NCBI GenBank assembly: GCA_964605915.1
Contig: CAZSET010000040.1
Coordinates: forward strand, 1-20,181
Direction of reading: 5' to 3'
Length of the DNA stretch: 20,181 nt
From: DAOVRD01 sp964605915
GTDB lineage: Bacteria; Planctomycetota; Brocadiia; SM23-32
The position numbers and the translations under genes are program-made. The notes beneath the pieces are model-generated. The model saw only the letters and a program-made list of their open reading frames with translations. It made no database searches and was not told where the DNA came from. Below are positions 15,185-20,181 of the stretch, in pieces. Every line of letters starts with the position of its first letter. Position 1 is the first letter of the stretch.

Positions 15185-16219
15185 TCACCGGTCGTGCGCG
15201 GCACGGCTGAACCGTCCGCGTGCAGCGGCGCAGCACAGCACCCAGCGCAGGTAGTTGTCGGAGTCCAGCTTGCCGACCACATTCGTGACGCGCCCAAACT
15301 GGCCGTGGGCGGCCGCCCGGAAGCCCTCCGGAAAGAAGGCCCCGCCGCCCCAGTTCAGCACGTCCACGAGGAAGAGGGACAGGTTCTGCCTGAGGCCCGG
15401 CCTGAGCCTATCTTCCAGGTAAGCGTAGCGCACGTGCCGTTCGTCAAAGGGCAGCGAGTACACGTGGCCCGAGCGATCCTGCAGCACCAACGTGATCCGC
15501 AGGTCCGCCTCGCGTTCGCGCGGTTCGTGCTTGATCCTGTGCTCGATAGCCACTCCGTACCGCGTGGGGATGTAGATCGTCTCGCGTTCGTCCGCATGCG
15601 CGCTCAGGGCGCCGGCCCGGAAGAACTGCTCCCGCGTGCATATGCCGGCCGCCAGCGCTTCCCACTGCACGGACTTGACCGTCCCGTCCACGTCGACCTG
15701 TATGTGCAGGGCCCGCTCGTCGGCGCCGTATATGAGCTGCGCCGAGAGCTCCTTCTCCACAGCCGGCACGGCCTCGGCGGGGAAAGCGAATGCCTCCACG
15801 CCCTTGCTCCCAAGCGTGTCCACCATGTTGCGCGCCGTGTCCAGGCTGAGGCCCTCGGCCAGGATGCCCTTGCCCTTGGCGATCTGCCTGCGCGCGTCGG
15901 GCAGGGGCCGGCCGGTGAACTCGCGGACGACAGGTCCCACCGCAATGGGATTGACCTTCTGCTCCCGCACGCAACACACGAACGACGGCGCGGACCGGTC
16001 GAAATCCGCCAGCGCAGGCGGCACCGCCGCCACGGGAGCCTGGAGCGCCAGCTCCGGCTCCGGCGCGGGCATTGCCTCGGCCGTTTCGGCGGCGGCGTCC
16101 CCCACCAGGACGACGGTCCGGCACACGGGGCAGACCTCCTGCCGGCCCAGCCTGATGGATGGGACAGTGAACACGGCGCCGCAGGAGGGGCACTCGACCT
16201 CGTAGTCGAATTCGCCCAT
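15185..16219 (-). CDS. Unknown zinc-ribbon protein encoded between gyrB and gyrA
   Basis: A 344-residue product from the ATG at 16219, 64 bases after the gyrB stop; in-frame codons further upstream would overlap gyrB. The N-terminal zinc ribbon has Cys10-x2-Cys13 and Cys30-x2-Cys33. A Pro/Ala-rich linker (about 42-75) follows. Residues ~78-150 (VNPIAVGPVVREFTGRPLPD, then GLSLDTARNMVDTLGSKGVE) have the 'xVxxxTGxxLxxAx...GLSxxxAxxmvxxLxxxGxxxxxF' pattern seen in L7/L12-C-terminal-like or SPOR-like alpha/beta modules. The last ~190 residues have alternating strands and end in an amphipathic segment, with no catalytic motif I recognise. No signal peptide or membrane segment is evident. I do not know its function; its place inside the gyrase operon suggests co-expression but does not prove a role in topology. 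Confidence 0.75.
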   Translation of the reverse strand: MGEFDYEVECPSCGAVFTVPSIRLGRQEVCPVCRTVVLVGDAAAETAEAMPAPEPELALQAPVAAVPPALADFDRSAPSFVCCVREQKVNPIAVGPVVREFTGRPLPDARRQIAKGKGILAEGLSLDTARNMVDTLGSKGVEAFAFPAEAVPAVEKELSAQLIYGADERALHIQVDVDGTVKSVQWEALAAGICTREQFFRAGALSAHADERETIYIPTRYGVAIEHRIKHEPREREADLRITLVLQDRSGHVYSLPFDERHVRYAYLEDRLRPGLRQNLSLFLVDVLNWGGGAFFPEGFRAAAHGQFGRVTNVVGKLDSDNYLRWVLCCAAARGRFSRAAHDR

Positions 16220-16283
16220 GAGGTGGCTCGCAGTCAGCCCGAGGGCCCGGCCCGCTTCCTGGCGGTCCGTGCGGCGCGCCCAC

Positions 16284-18761
16284 TCACACGTCCAGGTTAG
16301 TAACCTCAGCGGCGTGCCGCTCGATGAACTCACGCCGACGCTTCACGTCCTTGCCGGCCAGTATCGTGAAATAGTTGTCGGCAGTGACCGCGTCGCCGGT
16401 GGCCACCCGGACGAGCCGCCGGGTCTTGGGATTCAGGGTTGTGGAGGCAAGCTCGCCCGCGTCCATCTCGCCCAGGCCTTTATAGCGCTGTATGTCAAGC
16501 CCCTGCCGCCCGAGCTGGCCCACCGCGGGCAGTATGGCGAGCAGCGAGGAGACGCTCAGTTCGTCCCCGTTTGACCGGATGGTAAACCTGGGCGTCTCTC
16601 CCTCCTCCTGGGCTTCGTAGAGCCACTCGATGCGCAGGCCGAGTGACTCGATCTCGTCCACGACTTCGGCTATGCGGGAGGCCCGGTCAAACCTGACGGA
16701 TCGGATGCTGTTCGGCACGGTGTCCGGTTGCGGCGCAAGGTCCTCGTCGTCTTCGATGATCTCCAGGTCCTTGCCCTTGCGCTCAAGCTCCTCGTGCAAC
16801 TGCAGCACGAAGGCATCGTACTCGTCGGCGCTGTAGAAGAGCCGCTCGTGCCTCCTCTTCCGTCCATCGGTGTGGATAACGCGGTAGAGGGGGAACCTGG
16901 CGGCGCGGCCATCCTCCGCGCGCTTAAGGTGCTGGCGGAAGTTGATTCCGCGCGCCTCGACCCGCGCAATCAAGGCGTCCAGCTCTGCCAGCAGCGTGAC
17001 CAGGCGGCCGAAGTCCGCCTCGGAGACGCCCTCCGCCGCGCCGTCGCGTTTGTAAGCCAGGGCCGTGTCCTGAGAGCCTAGATCGAGGAGCGTCCGCTGC
17101 AAGGCCCTGTCGTCGTAGACATATTGCTTCTTGCCCTTTCGCGTCACCCCATACAGCGGGGGCTGGGCGATGTATATCCTGCCGCCATCAATGAGCTGGG
17201 GCATCTGCCGGAAGAAGAAGGTGAGCAGCAACGTGCGGATGTGGGCTCCGTCGATGTCCGCGTCCGTCATGATGATGACCTTGCCGTAGCGGAGCTTCGA
17301 AGCGTCGAAGTCGCCCTGGCCGATGCCCGTGCCCAGGGCCGTTATCAGCGACCGGATCTCCGCATTGGTGAGCATCTTGTCCACGCGGGCCTTCTCGACG
17401 TTGAGGATGACGCCGCGCAGGGGCAGGATGGCCTGGAAGCGCCGGTCCCGTCCCATGCCGGCCGTGCCGCCGGCGCTCTGCCCCTCAACGATGAAGAGCT
17501 CCGTTTCTTCCACTTCCCGGCTGGAGCAGTCCCTCAGCTTGCCGGGCAGGCCCCCGCTGGTAAGCGCGCCCTTGCGCCTGGTCAGCTCCCGGGCTTTCCG
17601 CGCGGCCTCGCGGGCCTGGCCCGCCTCGATGGCCTTCGCCACCACGGCCTTCGCAACGGACGGATTCTCCTCGCAGTAGGCCGTGAGCTTTTCGTAGACC
17701 GCCTGCTCGACGAGCCCGCCGACGTCGCGGTTGCCGAGCTTCATCTTTGTCTGGCCCTCAAACTGCGGCTCGGGCAGCTTGACGCTGATCACGGCCGTCA
17801 GCCCTTCGCGGTAGTCCTGCCCGACGGGAGTCACGTCCTTAACCAGCCCGTTGTCGCGCGCGTAGGTGTTCAGGGCCCTGGTCAGCGCGCTGCGCAGCCC
17901 GGTCAGATGCGTCCCGCCCTCAGCCGTGTTGATGTTGTTGGCGAAGGAGAAGATCGTCTCGAGATAGCTGGAGTTGTACTGAATCGCCACCTCACAAATG
18001 AGGCCGCCCGCCTCGTCCGTCAGGTAGATAACGTCGTCGTGGAGCGGCTCCTTGCCCTCGTTGAGGTAGCGGACGAATTCCCGGATGCCTCCCTTGTATA
18101 GGAAGACCTCCTCCCTGTCCTCCGGCTCAGAGGCAACGGAGATGCGCACCCCTCCGTTCAGGAAGGCGAGCTCTCGCAGGCGGCGGGCGATGATGTCCCA
18201 TTTGAACGTGGTGGTCTCGAATATCTGCGGATCGGGTTTGAAACGAACGCGTGTGCCGCTCCGATCCGTCGTGCCGCGATTCTCGACGGGCGTCTTGGGC
18301 TCGCCCCGCTCGTAACGCTGGTAGTACACGTGGCGGCCGAGCCAAACCTCGGCCTCGAGCCACTTGCTGAGGGCATTGACGCACGATACGCCGACGCCGT
18401 GCAGGCCCGCGGAAACCTTGTAGGTCTTGTGGTCGAACTTCGCCCCGGCGTTCAGCATGGTCATCACGACCTCGAGGGCCGGCTTGCCGACCTCGGGGTG
18501 AACGTCGACCGGGATACCGCCGCCGTTGTCCGTGACCGATACGCTGCCGTCCGCGTGGACGCGGACCTGTATGTCGTCGCACCGGCCGGCCAGGGCCTCG
18601 TCAATGCTATTGGCCACCACCTCCTCGACCAGGTGGTGCAGCCCGCGCTCCGCCGTGTCGCCGATGTACATGGCAGGCCTGCGACGGACGTGCTCGATGC
18701 CTCCGAGCACGCGGATGTCCTCGGCCTCGTAGCTTTCCACCATGCGCCGTTCAGCAGCCAT
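16284..18761 (-). CDS. gyrB: DNA gyrase subunit B
   Basis: An 825-residue product from the ATG at 18761, with GAGG upstream; Met7 is an alternative. The GHKL ATPase domain shows EEVVANSIDEALAG (Asn51), VTDNGGGIPV (Asp78) and GLHGVGVSCVNALS (119-132). The transducer has QTKMKLGN. The TOPRIM domain carries Glu426 in VEGQSAGG and the metal-binding DADID (500-504). The motif reads EGQSAGG where nearly all gyrases have EGDSAGG. About 190 residues separate YGVTRKGKK and the final IQRYKGLGEMDAGEL, as in long Gram-negative-type GyrB with an inserted domain. The protein ends with IERHAAEVTNLDV, the usual GyrB C-terminus. It provides the ATP-driven strand passage for negative supercoiling with GyrA. 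It starts 14 bases after the dciA stop. Confidence 0.97.
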   Translation of the reverse strand: MAAERRMVESYEAEDIRVLGGIEHVRRRPAMYIGDTAERGLHHLVEEVVANSIDEALAGRCDDIQVRVHADGSVSVTDNGGGIPVDVHPEVGKPALEVVMTMLNAGAKFDHKTYKVSAGLHGVGVSCVNALSKWLEAEVWLGRHVYYQRYERGEPKTPVENRGTTDRSGTRVRFKPDPQIFETTTFKWDIIARRLRELAFLNGGVRISVASEPEDREEVFLYKGGIREFVRYLNEGKEPLHDDVIYLTDEAGGLICEVAIQYNSSYLETIFSFANNINTAEGGTHLTGLRSALTRALNTYARDNGLVKDVTPVGQDYREGLTAVISVKLPEPQFEGQTKMKLGNRDVGGLVEQAVYEKLTAYCEENPSVAKAVVAKAIEAGQAREAARKARELTRRKGALTSGGLPGKLRDCSSREVEETELFIVEGQSAGGTAGMGRDRRFQAILPLRGVILNVEKARVDKMLTNAEIRSLITALGTGIGQGDFDASKLRYGKVIIMTDADIDGAHIRTLLLTFFFRQMPQLIDGGRIYIAQPPLYGVTRKGKKQYVYDDRALQRTLLDLGSQDTALAYKRDGAAEGVSEADFGRLVTLLAELDALIARVEARGINFRQHLKRAEDGRAARFPLYRVIHTDGRKRRHERLFYSADEYDAFVLQLHEELERKGKDLEIIEDDEDLAPQPDTVPNSIRSVRFDRASRIAEVVDEIESLGLRIEWLYEAQEEGETPRFTIRSNGDELSVSSLLAILPAVGQLGRQGLDIQRYKGLGEMDAGELASTTLNPKTRRLVRVATGDAVTADNYFTILAGKDVKRRREFIERHAAEVTNLDV

Positions 18762-18775
18762 CCAGACTTTGCCTC

Positions 18776-19129
18776 TTACACCACCTGAGCGTCGTCTTCC
18801 GGGCCTCGGGTCGGCAGCCGGAAGCGTAAGGCGTTCACATCCCTCCCGGGGCGTCCGCCACGCAGGCCGGCCAGGAGGTTCTCTTTCATAAAGCCGTTCA
18901 ATTCATGCAGCAAGGCGGGGGAATCGACCTCCACCGTCAATGTGCCGTCGTTGAAATCGCCGACCCGCGTTCTGCGAGCGATGGTTTCGCCAACCATCTC
19001 CGTCCATGCTTGAGCGAGGGGACCGAGCCTGCCCTTCTCGTGGAACCGCTTGCGCCGAACCAGCGCGCGAATGACCTCGCCCACCGGACGGGCTCTGTCC
19101 TCGCCCCGCCAGGGCATCTGTGAAGTCAT
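18776..19129 (-). CDS. dciA: DciA family (DUF721) replicative-helicase loading factor
   Basis: A 117-residue product. The DUF721 core is clear: LGPLAQAWTEMVGETIARRT, then VGDFNDGTLTVEVDSPALLHELNGFMKENLL and the end VNALRFRLP. DciA is the ancestral bacterial loader or operator of the DnaB helicase in lineages without DnaC/DnaI. The ATG overlaps the dnaN stop as ATGA (19126-19129), which predicts translational coupling, and gyrB begins 14 bases downstream. Location next to dnaN and gyrB is typical for this family. The N-terminal ~15 residues are basic; the short C-terminal tail is acidic (RGPEDDAQVV). Family identification is strong; function is from characterised relatives. Confidence 0.92.
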   Translation of the reverse strand: MTSQMPWRGEDRARPVGEVIRALVRRKRFHEKGRLGPLAQAWTEMVGETIARRTRVGDFNDGTLTVEVDSPALLHELNGFMKENLLAGLRGGRPGRDVNALRFRLPTRGPEDDAQVV

Positions 19130-20181
19130 AGCTCGCCTTCTTCTCTGATAACCGGACTAACAACATAAGTGTAGTCCAATCCGGCCTTTAAGACGCACGG
19201 AGACCGCCTGTCCGAGAACCGCATCTTGATGGCGTCCCTTTCCACCGCAGACAGCATGTCCTCGATAAACTCCGGATTGAACGAAATACTGGCCTCCTCG
19301 CCTTCATACTCGACCGCCATCCTCACCTCTGCCTGCCCGACATCCGGCGATTCCGCTTTAACGACCAGGGCTTTCTCCGACAGGCAAAAATCGACCACCC
19401 TCGTTTGGTCGGTCGTCATCAAGTTTGCCCGCCTCACCGCGCTGAGCAGCTCGCCGACAGGCAGGTCGACCTTTATCTTGCTCTCGGTAGGAATGACCTC
19501 CTGATAGTTGGGGAACTGGCCCTCGACGAGCTGACAGACAAGGCGTCCAGCGTCGTTCTCGGCGATCAGTTGGTTCTCTGTGGCCGCAAACCGGATGGCA
19601 TCCTTGCCGTACTCCGCAAGGCGCGCAAACTGCTCCACCCCCTTGGTCATGACTATGAACTCTGCCTCGATGCCGTCCGGATTGCTCACTTTCTTGCGAA
19701 CGTGGGCAAGACGCGAACCATCGGCGGCCACCAGTTCGATCGTGTCTTCCTTCCCCACGACAAACAGCACGCCGTTCAGGGCATACCGCCCCTTCTCCTC
19801 CGCCGCGGCAAAAACCGTCCGCCGAATCATGTACCTCAGCACTTCCGGGTCGATCTCTACAGTCCCCTCCCCCGGCAATTGCGGAATGTCAGGAAAGTCG
19901 GCAGGATCCTCCCCAAGGATGCGAAAGCTGCTGTCGCCCGTCTCCAGAACGATAGCGCCGTCACTCTCCCGTAGCGTGACTTGATCGTCAGGCGTCGCTC
20001 CCAGAACCGGCGAGATCCGCGCATGCGGCAGAAGAACAACCCCTTCCTCCTGGATCTCCACCTGGGGCACTTTCAGCGTAAGCCCTACCTCCAGGTCCGT
20101 GGCGGAGAGCTTCACCAGCCCCTCGGCGGCCTCGAGCTTGACGTTGCGGTAGATGGGTTGCTGAATGCTCGAACCCACCAC
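19126..20181 (-). CDS. dnaN: DNA polymerase III sliding clamp (beta subunit), N-terminus beyond window edge
   Basis: 351 residues are in the window; the frame is open at the right edge, and the N-terminal ~20 residues and the true start are missing. The three clamp domains are present: domain 1 with VKLSATDLEVGLTLKV, domain 2 with VLRYMIRRTVFAAAEEKGRY and ALNGVLF (the 'f...etRy.LnGvl' signature), and domain 3 with VGQFPNYQEVIPTE-like LVEGQFPNYQEVIPTESKI followed by MRFSDRRSPCVLKA. The clamp tethers polymerase III and other factors to DNA. The C-terminus reads YTYVVSPVIREEGEL, longer than the usual ...MPMRL ending. The stop overlaps the dciA start. dnaA would normally lie just upstream, outside the window. 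Confidence 0.96.
   Translation of the reverse strand: MVGSSIQQPIYRNVKLEAAEGLVKLSATDLEVGLTLKVPQVEIQEEGVVLLPHARISPVLGATPDDQVTLRESDGAIVLETGDSSFRILGEDPADFPDIPQLPGEGTVEIDPEVLRYMIRRTVFAAAEEKGRYALNGVLFVVGKEDTIELVAADGSRLAHVRKKVSNPDGIEAEFIVMTKGVEQFARLAEYGKDAIRFAATENQLIAENDAGRLVCQLVEGQFPNYQEVIPTESKIKVDLPVGELLSAVRRANLMTTDQTRVVDFCLSEKALVVKAESPDVGQAEVRMAVEYEGEEASISFNPEFIEDMLSAVERDAIKMRFSDRRSPCVLKAGLDYTYVVSPVIREEGEL

Noticed and set aside
16871..16879. TGTGGATAA, the exact reverse complement of the DnaA-box consensus TTATCCACA.
   Set aside because: It is single and lies within gyrB coding sequence; no cluster of further boxes or AT-rich unwinding element is seen, so it is probably chance. The origin is more likely beyond the right edge near dnaA.

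Overview
The window is a GC-rich bacterial chromosome segment with dense coding and no RNA genes that I can see. A core replication and topology block (dnaN, dciA, gyrB, an unknown zinc-ribbon gene, gyrA, then purC) fills the right half on the minus strand. With the YchF-type ATPase, the UroD/MtaA-like protein, the arabinose/fucose isomerase-like protein, repeated SGNH hydrolases and zinc-ribbon proteins of unknown function, it suggests a Planctomycetota/PVC-like or related environmental lineage. That placement is inference from gene content; no marker in the window settles the phylum.

Layout, left to right. (1) 1-1067, minus: 3' end of a YchF/OLA1-family ATPase. (2) 1253-2655, plus: a UroD/MtaA-like methyltransferase-family protein, then a small helical protein that may be an orphan antitoxin-like protein. 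(3) 2707-5378, plus: a compact type II restriction-modification operon with a XamI-like endonuclease and a gamma-class N6-adenine methyltransferase 2 bases apart. It has its own promoter-like element and visibly less GC-biased codon use, and looks horizontally acquired. A gene-poor gap of about 340 bases follows. (4) 5718-7175, minus: a sugar isomerase-like protein. (5) 7358-10203, plus: an SGNH hydrolase, a chagasin-like lipoprotein, a membrane-anchored SGNH hydrolase, a zinc-ribbon protein with a periodic Gly-Gln-Phe repeat, and an Mth938-like protein. (6) 10230-11725, minus: a toxin-antitoxin operon with a HigB-like toxin and a Xre-HTH antitoxin fused to an ImmA/IrrE metalloprotease domain, preceded by a perfect inverted repeat and a near-consensus promoter that overlaps the toxin start codon. 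(7) 11751-20181, minus: purC, gyrA, zinc-ribbon gene, gyrB, dciA and partial dnaN, listed against transcription. dnaA and the origin would be expected beyond the right edge.

The dnaN-dciA-gyrB-gyrA block links the sliding clamp, the helicase-loading factor and DNA gyrase in one probable operon, with a 4-base ATGA overlap joining dnaN to dciA. The RM and TA modules are accessory defence or stability cassettes set between core genes. The most interesting items are the promoter over the HigB-like start codon, the Gln in place of Asp in the GyrB EGDSAGG motif together with Gly at the GyrA Ser83 position, the unknown zinc-ribbon gene between gyrB and gyrA, and the GQF repeat protein. I found no CRISPR array, transposase, tRNA or rRNA, and no clearly new multi-gene system.
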